This document shows positions 26,679 to 35,484 of a stretch of DNA of 50,497 nucleotides, one piece after another. Each line of letters begins with the position of its first letter. Position 1 is the stretch's first letter. The stretch comes from Acidobacteriota bacterium (GTDB lineage Bacteria > Acidobacteriota > Terriglobia > UBA7540): NCBI GenBank assembly GCA_003165315.1, contig PLSX01000116.1, positions 1 to 50,497 on the forward strand. The letters are read 5' to 3'. The notes beneath the pieces were generated by a model. The model did no database searches, was not told the DNA's origin, and worked only from the letters and a program-made list of their open reading frames with translations. Both the position numbers and the translations under genes were made by a program.

Positions 26679-27254
26679 ATGCGGCTCTTGCTCCTGGCAT
26701 CTCTCACGCTGGCATTAGGTACCGTCCCGGGTTGGGCGGACCAGCAAGCCCCCACACCTCCCCCAGGAAGCGTGAGGGCTGCGCAGGCTTCCCGACAGAG
26801 AAGGGCGGCAGGGGATATTCCGGCAAATTCCTCCCGGATTGCTTCTCAACGCAAAGGCAGATCTACCACCTCCCAACGCTCCAGCATGGCGGAGGGGAAG
26901 CGGGATCCTTTCAAGCTTCCCGTGGTTCCGACCGCCAGAGGAAACAGTGAGGGTATTGTGGATTCAGCTCCGGGTGGAGCATTGCCGCCAGGTGTTCGTG
27001 GCTTGCTGATCTCGCAGTTGAGGCTTGAGGGTGTAGTGCGGGAGCAAACTGCCAACAAAATGATTGCCGTCGTGACCAACGAAACAAGAAGGGCCTATTT
27101 CCTGACTGAAAATGAATCGGTGTACAACGGTGTAGTCAGCAAGATCACGCCGGACGCAGTTTACTTTAAGGAGAATGTCCTCGACAAAAATGGTCGAGTG
27201 ACGACTCGTGAAGTAATGAAGCAACTGAGTTCGGCTCCGGGAGAAGGAAGATGA
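26679..27254 (+). CDS. pilP: PilP-like pilus assembly protein
   Basis: A 191-residue exported protein (MRLLLLASLTLALGTVPGWADQ signal peptide). A disordered Pro/Ser/Arg-rich stretch follows, then the PilP-type MAEGKRDPFKLP motif and a small beta domain (LRLEGVVREQTANKMIAVVTNETRRAYFLTENESVYNGVVSKITPDAVYFKE). PilP links PilNO to the PilQ secretin in the periplasm. I see no lipobox Cys. The frame is open from GTG 26619; ATG 26679 is preferred because GAAGGA at 26665-26670 stands eight bases before it and it begins at the signal peptide. Its stop overlaps pilQ by four bases. Confidence 0.85.
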   Translation: MRLLLLASLTLALGTVPGWADQQAPTPPPGSVRAAQASRQRRAAGDIPANSSRIASQRKGRSTTSQRSSMAEGKRDPFKLPVVPTARGNSEGIVDSAPGGALPPGVRGLLISQLRLEGVVREQTANKMIAVVTNETRRAYFLTENESVYNGVVSKITPDAVYFKENVLDKNGRVTTREVMKQLSSAPGEGR

Positions 27255-29881
27255 GACGAAAAGCGATTGTTCTGCTGACGTTGACATGGCTGATGCTGGG
27301 GATCATCACAATCCCGGAAACAAGCGCATGGGCGGCCTCGGAGACGGCGAATCTGAGATCGGTAAAACTCTCTGCGAGTCCCGCGGGCACAGAACTGGTT
27401 TTGGCTGTTGACGGAAATTACTCCTATAAAACCGTCCAAGCCGGCCCCGACACCCTGTTCATCGACCTCACGGGCGCCAAAGTAATGGGTGCGGCCCGCA
27501 ACGAGCAGTGGTCGAATTCTGTGTTTTCCGGCTACAAGCTTCTGTCCTATCTGGATGCATCCGGCCAGCCGGTTGTTCGTGTTCAGGTGGATACGAAGCA
27601 AGCGCAGACCCTCAAAGTGGAGAAGGAGGGTTCAGGGCTGCACCTTTCTTATGGCAACAGCCTACCTTCCATTGGCGGGATTGCGCTGGCTCCCTCAGAA
27701 TCTCTGGCATCGCCTCCCGCTCATATTGACGCCCCTGCCCCTCCCAATGGGGATCTGAATGTCTCCAAGGTGACGTTTGACAAACAGGAGTCCGGCCAGA
27801 CTTTCGTGGATGTTGCCACATCTGGAACCGCCAGCTATCGGGTGATGATATTGCCCAGTCCCGCGCGCCTGGTTGTTGATATTGATGGCGCCCGGAATAC
27901 GTCTCACCAGAACAGCTACGCGGTGGACACGCCAGTTCTAAAAGACGTTCGAATTGGACAGTTTCGTGCCAAAGACCCTTCGGTTGTGCGGGTGGTGGCA
28001 GACTTGAACGGTGATCCAGTCTTCGATGTCCACTCCACCCCATCGGGTCTTCGCATTGAGCTTCGACCCCGCGGGCTGGTGAATCCTGCATCTCTGGGTA
28101 GTCAGCAACCGGTTCCGGCGGTGAAGCCTGAGTCGAGAAAGACCTTGTCATCCGCGGTGGGAACACCGGCTCCCGTCGCTGTTGCCAAATTGACCGTGCC
28201 TGTTGCCTCCACGACCGACGGGAACAAGCCCAAACTCACGGTTGCGCCGGCTGTCCAGGAGGGAAGCCATCAGGCCGCGAGGACTAAAGTTCAAAGCACT
28301 TCGCCCGATTTAGCCTCTTCAAAGCCAGTACCTTCACCTCAAAAAACAGATTCCAATTTGGTTGCACCTGCCCCAACGGCGAAAGTGATTGAACGCAAAC
28401 CTTCGGCTGCCCCGGCCATCCAGACGGAGAAGCTGGATGCAGTTAGATCTGAAACCCAAAGCACTCTACCCGCGTTGGCCAGTTCAAAGGAGGCCATGGC
28501 GGCTCCGCTACCTCCCCCATCGAGTGCCACACCAGAAGCACTCCGTGCCGATCATGCCGCCCTCGTTTTGAATCCTGTTCGTGAAGCGGCCGGGCAGGGA
28601 GTTATGCCGGGGAGCCCCGCAAGCCCGTCCGTGGATACGCATCCCACATACACGGGTGAACCCATCTCGTTAAATTTAAAAGATGTTGACCTTAAGGACT
28701 TCTTCCGCTTGATCCATGAAATTAGCGGGCTGAACATTATTCTCGACCCCAATGTGTCTGGCGGCGTTACGTTGGTTTTGGATTCCGTTCCATGGGACCA
28801 GGCACTCGACATCGTTTTGAAAAATAACCGCTTGGGCAAGGTCTTGGAAGGGAACGTCCTGCGAATTGCCAAAATAGAAACTCTGACGGCGGAGCAGGAA
28901 GGGCAGACCAAACTTGCCGCTGCCCGAATGGACGCGGCCCCGTTGGTGACAGTGTTCCGCCCCATCAATTACGCCAAAGCCACCGACATCGCAGCCTTGC
29001 TCAAAACCTGGGCCGGTGGCGGTGCCCTCAGCCGTCGCGGCACGGTGCTGGTGGATGTTCGCGGCAACACGTTGATCATTTCCGACGTGCAGACCCAGAT
29101 TCCCATCATTGAGAATGTGGTATCCAAGATTGATAAGAAAGCCAAGCAGATCTCCATTGAAGCCCGAGTTGTGCTGGCTACTGCTGACTTTACCCGCACC
29201 CTTTCGTCATCCCTGCTCGGTGGTTTCACCAATAAATCCACGGTCGCGACGGGTACCACGGGCTCGAACAGCTCGATAACTATTCCAGTTCCAACCGCGG
29301 CCCAACCGTTCCCGATCACGAGTCCAACGAGCGCAACGGCGTCCGGGTTCGGGGTTGCTTCGGTTGTCAATGTTGGGGCGAATTATTTTATCAATGCTGC
29401 CATATCCGCGGCCGAAGAACGAGATCAGGCGAAAACTATCTCCCGTCCCAGCATTGTGACGCAGAACAACGTTCAAGGAATGGTCATGCAAGGTGTGCAG
29501 GTTCCCATTCAGACTTCGATTAACAACACCATTTCCGTTCAATATGAAAATGCCACCCTGCAGTTGACGGTGACCCCGCAGGTGACCGATGACAACAACA
29601 TATTTCTGATCATCATGGTTAACAACGCATCCGTCGGCCCAGTGGTGTCAAATGCGGGCCCTTCGATCAATACGCAGCAAGCAACTACTGAGGTACTGGT
29701 CCCCGATGGGGGCACCGTGGTTTTCGGCGGTATTACGGTAACCAGCCGCAGCAAGGCCGCAACCTATATTCCCTTGCTCGGCAACATCCCTGTTCTGGGG
29801 CATTTATTTAAGACAAGCAACACCTCTGATCAGGACCAGGAACTGCTCTTCTTCGTAACTCCCAAGATACTTCCCGGCTAG
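27251..29881 (+). CDS. pilQ: Type IV pilus secretin PilQ
   Basis: An 876-residue outer-membrane secretin. After a signal peptide come two AMIN domains (about residues 35-130 and 170-265), which bind peptidoglycan. A long low-complexity Pro/Ala/Ser/Lys linker follows (about 285-455). Then come the N0/STN domain (ISLNLKDVDLKDFFRLIHEISGLNIILDPNV), the N1/NolW domain (VFRPINYAKATDIAALLKTW) and the secretin core ending VPDGGTVVFGGI ... PLLGNIPVLGHLFK ... ELLFFVTPKIL. The ATG overlaps the pilP stop. The roughly 170-residue linker is longer than in many homologues. Confidence 0.95.
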   Translation: MRRKAIVLLTLTWLMLGIITIPETSAWAASETANLRSVKLSASPAGTELVLAVDGNYSYKTVQAGPDTLFIDLTGAKVMGAARNEQWSNSVFSGYKLLSYLDASGQPVVRVQVDTKQAQTLKVEKEGSGLHLSYGNSLPSIGGIALAPSESLASPPAHIDAPAPPNGDLNVSKVTFDKQESGQTFVDVATSGTASYRVMILPSPARLVVDIDGARNTSHQNSYAVDTPVLKDVRIGQFRAKDPSVVRVVADLNGDPVFDVHSTPSGLRIELRPRGLVNPASLGSQQPVPAVKPESRKTLSSAVGTPAPVAVAKLTVPVASTTDGNKPKLTVAPAVQEGSHQAARTKVQSTSPDLASSKPVPSPQKTDSNLVAPAPTAKVIERKPSAAPAIQTEKLDAVRSETQSTLPALASSKEAMAAPLPPPSSATPEALRADHAALVLNPVREAAGQGVMPGSPASPSVDTHPTYTGEPISLNLKDVDLKDFFRLIHEISGLNIILDPNVSGGVTLVLDSVPWDQALDIVLKNNRLGKVLEGNVLRIAKIETLTAEQEGQTKLAAARMDAAPLVTVFRPINYAKATDIAALLKTWAGGGALSRRGTVLVDVRGNTLIISDVQTQIPIIENVVSKIDKKAKQISIEARVVLATADFTRTLSSSLLGGFTNKSTVATGTTGSNSSITIPVPTAAQPFPITSPTSATASGFGVASVVNVGANYFINAAISAAEERDQAKTISRPSIVTQNNVQGMVMQGVQVPIQTSINNTISVQYENATLQLTVTPQVTDDNNIFLIIMVNNASVGPVVSNAGPSINTQQATTEVLVPDGGTVVFGGITVTSRSKAATYIPLLGNIPVLGHLFKTSNTSDQDQELLFFVTPKILPG

Positions 29882-29934
29882 CCTTTTCGCTGCGGAACAG
29901 TAACGGGTCAATCGCTGATTTCCGGGGGGAGACC

Positions 29935-31062
29935 ATGGCCTCCCCCCTTTTGCCTCCAGTCATGCATTCAAAAGAATCCTCCACCCCCTTTCGAGCTCGC
30001 CAGGCGCGGCTGCGCGCCCTTATGGAAACCCGCCGCGTGCCTGCAGTTCTTGTTACCCATCTGCCCAATATTCGCTACCTGACGGGCTTCACGGGCAGTG
30101 CTGGAATCCTATGGATGGGGCCGCGTGTGGGAAATCTGTGGGTGGACCCGCGGTACACGCTTCAGGCTCGGGAGCAGTCTGACGGCGTGGAGGTATTTGA
30201 GGAAAAAGGGGGGATCCTCAAGGGCGCGGCGACCTGGTTAAAGAAAAATGGGGTGAATGCAGCTTCGTTCGAGGCCTCAAACTTGACCTACGCCCAATTT
30301 CAGCACCTGCACAATGAGGCCGGTGATAGCCTCCAGTTGACCCCAGGGGAAGGTCTGATTGAAGAACTCCGCATCGTCAAAGACAGGGGGGAAATTGAGG
30401 CGATACGTAAAGCAGGAAAGGTGACGGCGGAGGTCTTTTCCGACCTGCTGCCGCAAATTCGGCCAGGGCTGATCGAACAGGACCTGGCGGCGGAAATTGA
30501 ATTCAGGATGCGTAAGAAGGGAGCGGAAGGCGCGGCATTTGAGACCATCGTGGCTTCCGGACCACGTTCCGCCTACCCCCACGCTCGCCCTTCCGCTAAA
30601 GCACTGCAAGAATGTGAGTTGGTAATCTTCGACCTCGGTGCTATACTTAACGGTTACGCTGCGGATATGACGCGTACAGTTTTTTTGGGTGAACCCACTC
30701 GCCGCGTTCGAAGCCTTTACTCAGCCGTGCTGAAATCGCAGGAGGGGGCCATCCGCTCCATCCACGATTCGACGCCAACAGGAGAGATTGATTCCGTGGC
30801 GCGCCGCATTTTGGCAAAACAGAGGCTCGGCAAGTACTTCACCCATAGCACCGGCCACGGTGTGGGCCTGGAGATTCACGAAAAGCCACGCCTGGGAAAA
30901 GGGGAGACCACCTGCCTGAAGTCAGGTTCGGTGGTTACGGTGGAGCCCGGTATTTACATGGAAGGTTTCGGCGGCCTCCGCATTGAGGATACTGTTCTTG
31001 TAGGGTCCGAGGGGCCTGAAATCCTCACCCCAGCTTCGAAAGAGCACTGGGTGATCAGCTAA
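29935..31062 (+). CDS. Xaa-Pro dipeptidase/aminopeptidase (M24B)
   Basis: A 375-residue cytoplasmic metallopeptidase. The N-terminal creatinase-like domain (YLTGFTGSAGILWM) precedes a pita-bread domain with all five metal ligands: two Asp in VIFDLGAILNGYAADMTRT, His in HSTGHGVGLEIHEKP, Glu in VTVEPGIYM and Glu in LRIEDTVLV. It cleaves Xaa-Pro bonds in peptides. The ATG at 29935 follows a GGGGGGAG ribosome site. It lies upstream of accB, a frequent bacterial arrangement in which the M24 gene and often efp precede accBC; efp is absent here. Confidence 0.92.
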   Translation: MASPLLPPVMHSKESSTPFRARQARLRALMETRRVPAVLVTHLPNIRYLTGFTGSAGILWMGPRVGNLWVDPRYTLQAREQSDGVEVFEEKGGILKGAATWLKKNGVNAASFEASNLTYAQFQHLHNEAGDSLQLTPGEGLIEELRIVKDRGEIEAIRKAGKVTAEVFSDLLPQIRPGLIEQDLAAEIEFRMRKKGAEGAAFETIVASGPRSAYPHARPSAKALQECELVIFDLGAILNGYAADMTRTVFLGEPTRRVRSLYSAVLKSQEGAIRSIHDSTPTGEIDSVARRILAKQRLGKYFTHSTGHGVGLEIHEKPRLGKGETTCLKSGSVVTVEPGIYMEGFGGLRIEDTVLVGSEGPEILTPASKEHWVIS

Positions 31063-31124
31063 GCCAAGCGAACACTTTAGTTTCTGGGTGAAAATCGAAA
31101 TGTCAGCGGCAGGGGAGCATACGA

Positions 31125-31691
31125 ATGCCCGGTAAGAATCCAAAAAGTAATCCTCCCGATCCCGGGCGGGTCTGGAACTTGGACGATATCCAGCAGTTGC
31201 TGGATCTCCTGGCAGGGAAGGAAATTACCGAATTTGAAATGGAGCAGCAGGGGGTAAAGATCCGCGTCCTGCGCGGGGGCGCCCATTCTGGTAACCCTGG
31301 CAATTTGAACGGATATGTTATTGCCCCTGGGGTTAGCCAATTGGTCGGCACTCCGCCCCCGGCCATCCCGGTGGCGCCGGCCGCTCCAGTGGCCTCAACT
31401 GCACCAACAACGGCTGACGCGGCGGCGGAATCCACCGAGGGCCTTTTCATCATGAAGTCCCCCATCGTGGGGACCTTTTACTCCGCGCCGTCTCCCAGTG
31501 CGCCGCCTTTCGCCGCCGTGGGCGATACCGTGCGCGTGGGGCAGGTCATTTGCATCATCGAAGCCATGAAATTGATGAACGAGCTGGAATCGGAAGTTGC
31601 CGGCAAGATTGTTCGCGCCTACTGCGAAAATGGCCAGCCGGTTGAATACGGGCAGACCTTGTTTGCCATCGAACCGGCGAGGAAAAAATAG
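31125..31691 (+). CDS. accB: Acetyl-CoA carboxylase biotin carboxyl carrier protein
   Basis: A 188-residue protein. The biotinylation motif EAMKLM has the acceptor Lys149; the biotinyl domain covers about residues 108-187. An Ala/Pro-rich swinging linker (about 75-100) and an N-terminal dimerisation segment ([30 protein letters not shown]) precede it. It carries CO2 from AccC to the carboxyltransferase for malonyl-CoA synthesis. GGGGAG precedes the ATG. accC follows after a 99-base gap made of short repeats and an inverted repeat. Confidence 0.95.
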   Translation: MPGKNPKSNPPDPGRVWNLDDIQQLLDLLAGKEITEFEMEQQGVKIRVLRGGAHSGNPGNLNGYVIAPGVSQLVGTPPPAIPVAPAAPVASTAPTTADAAAESTEGLFIMKSPIVGTFYSAPSPSAPPFAAVGDTVRVGQVICIIEAMKLMNELESEVAGKIVRAYCENGQPVEYGQTLFAIEPARKK

Positions 31692-31790
31692 GATTTAGGT
31701 TATAGATCACAGGTTATAGGTGACAGGTTACAGGTCAAAAGATCAAAAGTCGTGAACTGTAACCTGTCACCTGTCGCCTGCTCTTCACAC
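31692..31790 (+). repeat. Inverted repeat in accB-accC junction (15-bp perfect arms)
   Basis: GGTGACAGGTTACAG at 31719-31733 is perfectly complementary to CTGTAACCTGTCACC at 31757-31771, with a 23-base loop. Around it are extra GGTTATAG and CCTGTCGCC words. The hairpin ends 19 bases before the accC ATG, which has no Shine-Dalgarno motif. It could therefore affect translation of accC, or simply be one of the junction repeats of this genome. Confidence 0.75.
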
Positions 31791-33143
31791 ATGTTCAAAA
31801 AAATCCTGATTGCCAATCGTGGGGAAATCGCTTTGCGGGTCATTTGTGCCTGCAAGGAATTGGGAATTCCCACCGTCGCAGTGTATTCGGAAGCTGATCG
31901 CAACTCTTTGCACGTCCGTTTTGCCGATGAGGCGGTGTGCATTGGCCCCCCGCGCAGCGCGGACAGTTACTTGAACGTCGCCAGCATTATTTCCGCAGCG
32001 GAAATAACCGGTGCCGAAGCTATACACCCTGGCTACGGCTTTCTGGCTGAGAGTTCCTATTTTGCCGGAGTATGCGAAGCTTCAAATCTCACTTTTATTG
32101 GCCCACGACCCGACGTCATCAGCCTGATGGGGGATAAGAATCGAGCGCGCGCAAGGATGCGGGAGTTGGGGCTTGCGGTATTGCCAGGGTCGGAAGTGAT
32201 TACGTCCGAGGAAGAGGCATTGCGGGAAGCCGAACGCATCGGCTACCCCGTTATCGTCAAAGCCTCGGCCGGCGGTGGCGGCAGGGGAATGCGGATTGTG
32301 TCGTCGGCAGAAGAACTCCCGCACCTGCTCCGCACGGCGCAAAATGAAGCCGCAGCGTCTTTCGCCACTCCCGATGTCTACGTTGAAAAGTACATTGCTT
32401 CCCCCCGGCATATCGAGTTTCAGGTCCTCGGGGACCAACACGGCCGGGTTGTGCATCTGGGCGAGCGCGAGTGCACCATTCAGCGCCGTCACCAGAAACT
32501 CGTGGAGGAGTCTCCTTCCACCCAAATTGATGCCGAAACTCGCCAGCGGGTCGGCCATCAGATCGTTGTCGCCCTCCAGGAGATCGGATACACGAGTGCG
32601 GGCACAATTGAACTGCTCATGGATGAGAAACGGAACCTCTATTTCCTCGAAATGAACACGCGAATTCAGGTGGAGCATCCGGTAACGGAAATGGTGACGT
32701 CGCTGGATTTGGTAAAAAACCAGATCCTGATCGCGGCAGGTGCGCCTATACCCTTCGAAGGCGAAACCATGCGATTGTCCGGACATTCCATCGAGTGCCG
32801 CATTTGTGCTGAGCATCCCGTAACCTTTGCTCCTTCGGCGGGCAAGATCACGGTCTTCCACGAACCCGGCGGAACCGGTGTGAGGGTCGATACCGCCGCC
32901 TATGCCGAATCGGTGATCCCGCCCTACTATGACTCCCTCATCGCCAAGCTTATTGTGCATGGAAAAGACCGGAACGAGGCCATCCGCCGCATGAGCCGGG
33001 CGCTGGAGATGTTCATCATCGAAGGCATCTCCACTTCCATCCCCGTTCAGCAAAAGATCATGGCCGACCCGGATTTTCAGGCAGGAAATTTCGATACCCA
33101 TTTCTTGAGCCGATTTGCCCGCAACGGGGAAAGCTCTTCCTAA
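31791..33143 (+). CDS. accC: Acetyl-CoA carboxylase, biotin carboxylase subunit
   Basis: A 450-residue ATP-grasp enzyme starting [20 protein letters not shown]-binding glycine-rich loop [12 protein letters not shown], biotin-carboxylase signatures YVEKYI and [12 protein letters not shown], and the catalytic region [16 protein letters not shown] are all intact. It carboxylates biotin on AccB using bicarbonate and ATP. The start is ATG 31791, because the conserved N-terminus begins there; the upstream 39 bases in frame are repeat sequence. Length is standard. Confidence 0.96.
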   Translation: MFKKILIANRGEIALRVICACKELGIPTVAVYSEADRNSLHVRFADEAVCIGPPRSADSYLNVASIISAAEITGAEAIHPGYGFLAESSYFAGVCEASNLTFIGPRPDVISLMGDKNRARARMRELGLAVLPGSEVITSEEEALREAERIGYPVIVKASAGGGGRGMRIVSSAEELPHLLRTAQNEAAASFATPDVYVEKYIASPRHIEFQVLGDQHGRVVHLGERECTIQRRHQKLVEESPSTQIDAETRQRVGHQIVVALQEIGYTSAGTIELLMDEKRNLYFLEMNTRIQVEHPVTEMVTSLDLVKNQILIAAGAPIPFEGETMRLSGHSIECRICAEHPVTFAPSAGKITVFHEPGGTGVRVDTAAYAESVIPPYYDSLIAKLIVHGKDRNEAIRRMSRALEMFIIEGISTSIPVQQKIMADPDFQAGNFDTHFLSRFARNGESSS

Positions 33144-33144
33144 C

Positions 33145-33235
33145 TTTGGTTCTTACATTTTGGATTTTGGATTGCTGGTCGTAAAGGCAGGGCAAGACCC
33201 AATCCAAAATCGAAAATCCAAGATCCGGTACAGGC
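33145..33235. repeat. Inverted repeat between accC and thiE
   Basis: CATTTTGGATTTTGGATTG (33156-33174) is largely complementary to CAATCCAAAATCGAAAATC (33200-33218), with 13 continuous pairs. The gap contains little else. The word TTTTGGATTTTGGAT is itself a tandem of TTTTGGA. Confidence 0.6.
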
Positions 33236-33237
33236 TC

Positions 33238-33882
33238 ATGCAAATTAAACTTCCGCGCCTTTATGCCATCATCGATCCCGCTCAGGCGGATGGCCGCCCC
33301 CTCATGGAGATTGTGGATCAGTTGTTGGCGGCTGGCGTCAAGCTGGTTCAACTTCGGGATAAGCACGCCTCATCCGCTGTGCTCTACTCGAGTGCGCAAC
33401 AGATCGGGGCGAGTGTGCGCAAAGCGGGTGGCATTTTTGTCGTAAATGATCGCGCCGACGTCGCCCGCGCTATGGATGCTGACGGCGTGCATCTGGGACA
33501 GGATGACCTCCCGGTGGAGTCCGCCCGCACCCTATTGGGTCCAGACAAAATGATTGGATATTCCACCCACACACTGGCCCAGGTGAGGGAAGGGGACCAG
33601 TCCTCGGCGGACTATATTGCCTTCGGACCAATCTGGATGACGCCGAGCAAGGAGAACCCCGAACTTGTTGTCGGCTTGGAAGGCCTTCGCGAAGCGCGGA
33701 AAGCAACCCGGAAACCGCTTGTTGCTATCGGAGGGATTACCCTCGAAAACGTACCCGCCGTCATCGAAGCCGGGGCAGATTCGGTGGCTGTTATTCGCGC
33801 TCTGGTGGGGGTAACGGACATCCGCAAGCGCGCCGAGGAGTTTCTGGATCAAGTGTCAAGTGCGATGAGCCGTGAAGCTTGA
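33238..33882 (+). CDS. thiE: Thiamine phosphate synthase
   Basis: A 214-residue TIM-barrel protein: LYAIIDPAQ, the diphosphate-binding VKLVQLRDKHAS, FVVNDRADVARAMDADGVHLGQDDLP, IGYSTHTLAQV, YIAFGPIWMTPSKENP, VAIGGITLENV. It joins HMP-pyrophosphate and thiazole phosphate to make thiamine phosphate in the cytoplasm. The ATG at 33238 starts the conserved sequence, with a weak CAGG site. No other thiamine gene or TPP riboswitch is visible here, so the gene is isolated from its pathway. Confidence 0.93.
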   Translation: MQIKLPRLYAIIDPAQADGRPLMEIVDQLLAAGVKLVQLRDKHASSAVLYSSAQQIGASVRKAGGIFVVNDRADVARAMDADGVHLGQDDLPVESARTLLGPDKMIGYSTHTLAQVREGDQSSADYIAFGPIWMTPSKENPELVVGLEGLREARKATRKPLVAIGGITLENVPAVIEAGADSVAVIRALVGVTDIRKRAEEFLDQVSSAMSREA

Positions 33883-33990
33883 ATGGCGAAGTCTTATGAG
33901 TCATTATCGGGTTTAGTTGATAAACCGCTTCGCCTTTCGTTCTTTATCCTTTACACTTTACCTTTCACAATTCCCCATACTCTTATCCAA

Positions 33991-35466
33991 ATGGGAACAC
34001 AAGTAACGACGGACAATCCGCAGCCTTCGGATCTGGTGAAGGGCCTCGGCCTGTTTGATGCCACCACCCTGGTCATGGGCTCGATGATTGGCTCTGGTGT
34101 TTTCATTGTGGCAGCGGACATCAGCCGCCAGGTTCAATCGCCGGGCTTGTTTTTCTTAACCTGGGTTATCAGTGGATTGATGACAGTCATCGCCGCCGTC
34201 TGTTACGGGGAACTTGCTGGCATGATGCCAAAGGCCGGCGGGCAGTACATTTATCTGCGCGAAGCATTTGGCCCGCTTTGGGGTTTCCTCTACGGATGGA
34301 CGCTCTTTTTGGTGATCCAGACCGGCACCGTGGCCGCAGTGGCGGTGGCTTTCGGGAAATTTCTAGGCGTCTTTGTGCCTTGGGTTTCAGCCAAGACCAT
34401 CCTACTCAATTTTGGGACACTCGCTGTTTTCGGCCATCCCATCGCACTTACCGTTTCATCGCTGCAATTCATTGCCATTCTCGTCTTGCTAACTCTGAGC
34501 ATTCTGAACATTTTTGGCTTGCGGACCGGGGCGGGCGTGCAAAATGTTTTCACAGTTCTTAAAGTGACGGCACTCGTAGGTGTCATCCTCCTGGGCGTCT
34601 GGTGGGCATCCAATCATCCTGTACCCGCTTCCTCCATCCAGGGCTTCTGGCAGGGTGCGAATTGGGATATGGCCACGGTGACGGTGGTGTCTGTGGCAAT
34701 GGTGGGCCCTCTGTTCTCATCTGACGCTTGGAACAACGTCACCTTTACAGGCGGCGAAGTGATGAATCCCAGACGCAATCTGCCGGTCTCTCTCTTTGTG
34801 GGCACCACCACGGTCTGCATCATTTATCTGGCCTGCAATTGGGCCTACTACCGTGCTCTCCCGTTCTTCGGAGCCCCCAGTGGTGGATTGATGGGGCAGG
34901 GAATCCAACATGCGGCGGAAGATCGCGCGGCCACCGCCGCCGTTCAAGTCATGTTGGGCGGGAAGGGCGCTGGCTTGATGGCCGCTGCCATCATGATTTC
35001 CACTTTTGGCTGCACCAACGGAATGGTGATGGCCGGGGCGCGCGTCTATTACGCCATGGCGAAGGATGGATTATTCTTTCGCTCGGTGGGGAAAATTCAT
35101 CCCAAGTATCACACCCCCGCCGTGTCTCTCATTGTCCAGGCAGTATGGGCGTCAATCCTGACTTTAACGGGTACCTACAACGAACTTTTGGACTATGTAA
35201 TTTTCGCCGTTGTCATCTTCTATATTTTGACCATTGCGGGCATCTTCCGGCTACGGCAGACGCGGCCGGATGCGCCGCGGCCCTATCGTGCCTGGGGATA
35301 CCCCGTTCTTCCTTTGTTGTATATTGCCTTTGCTTCGTTTGTGGAACTGGCCTTATTGACCCACAAAACGTTGCGAAGTTTTGCCGGATTAAGTATCGTC
35401 GCCATCGGCATTCCGGTCTATTATCTTTGGCGACGGGCGGCAACAGCCCCATCTGCATCGAGTTGA
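33991..35466 (+). CDS. APC-family amino acid permease
   Basis: A 491-residue multi-pass membrane transporter. The first helix carries the APC signature TLVMGSMIGSGVFIVAADI, followed by about eleven more hydrophobic segments. ATG 33991 is preferred because the in-frame extension to 33883 is encoded by a CTTTaC repeat tract and is not conserved-looking. It likely exchanges or imports amino acids; the substrate is unreadable. A second APC permease of a different subfamily follows after 18 bases, so the two are probably co-transcribed. Confidence 0.9.
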   Translation: MGTQVTTDNPQPSDLVKGLGLFDATTLVMGSMIGSGVFIVAADISRQVQSPGLFFLTWVISGLMTVIAAVCYGELAGMMPKAGGQYIYLREAFGPLWGFLYGWTLFLVIQTGTVAAVAVAFGKFLGVFVPWVSAKTILLNFGTLAVFGHPIALTVSSLQFIAILVLLTLSILNIFGLRTGAGVQNVFTVLKVTALVGVILLGVWWASNHPVPASSIQGFWQGANWDMATVTVVSVAMVGPLFSSDAWNNVTFTGGEVMNPRRNLPVSLFVGTTTVCIIYLACNWAYYRALPFFGAPSGGLMGQGIQHAAEDRAATAAVQVMLGGKGAGLMAAAIMISTFGCTNGMVMAGARVYYAMAKDGLFFRSVGKIHPKYHTPAVSLIVQAVWASILTLTGTYNELLDYVIFAVVIFYILTIAGIFRLRQTRPDAPRPYRAWGYPVLPLLYIAFASFVELALLTHKTLRSFAGLSIVAIGIPVYYLWRRAATAPSASS

Positions 35467-35484
35467 AGGAGATAATCACACCTC

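Noticed and set aside
32082-33101. 339-codon minus-strand open frame opposite accC
   Set aside because: Antisense shadow of accC with no ribosome site or domain.
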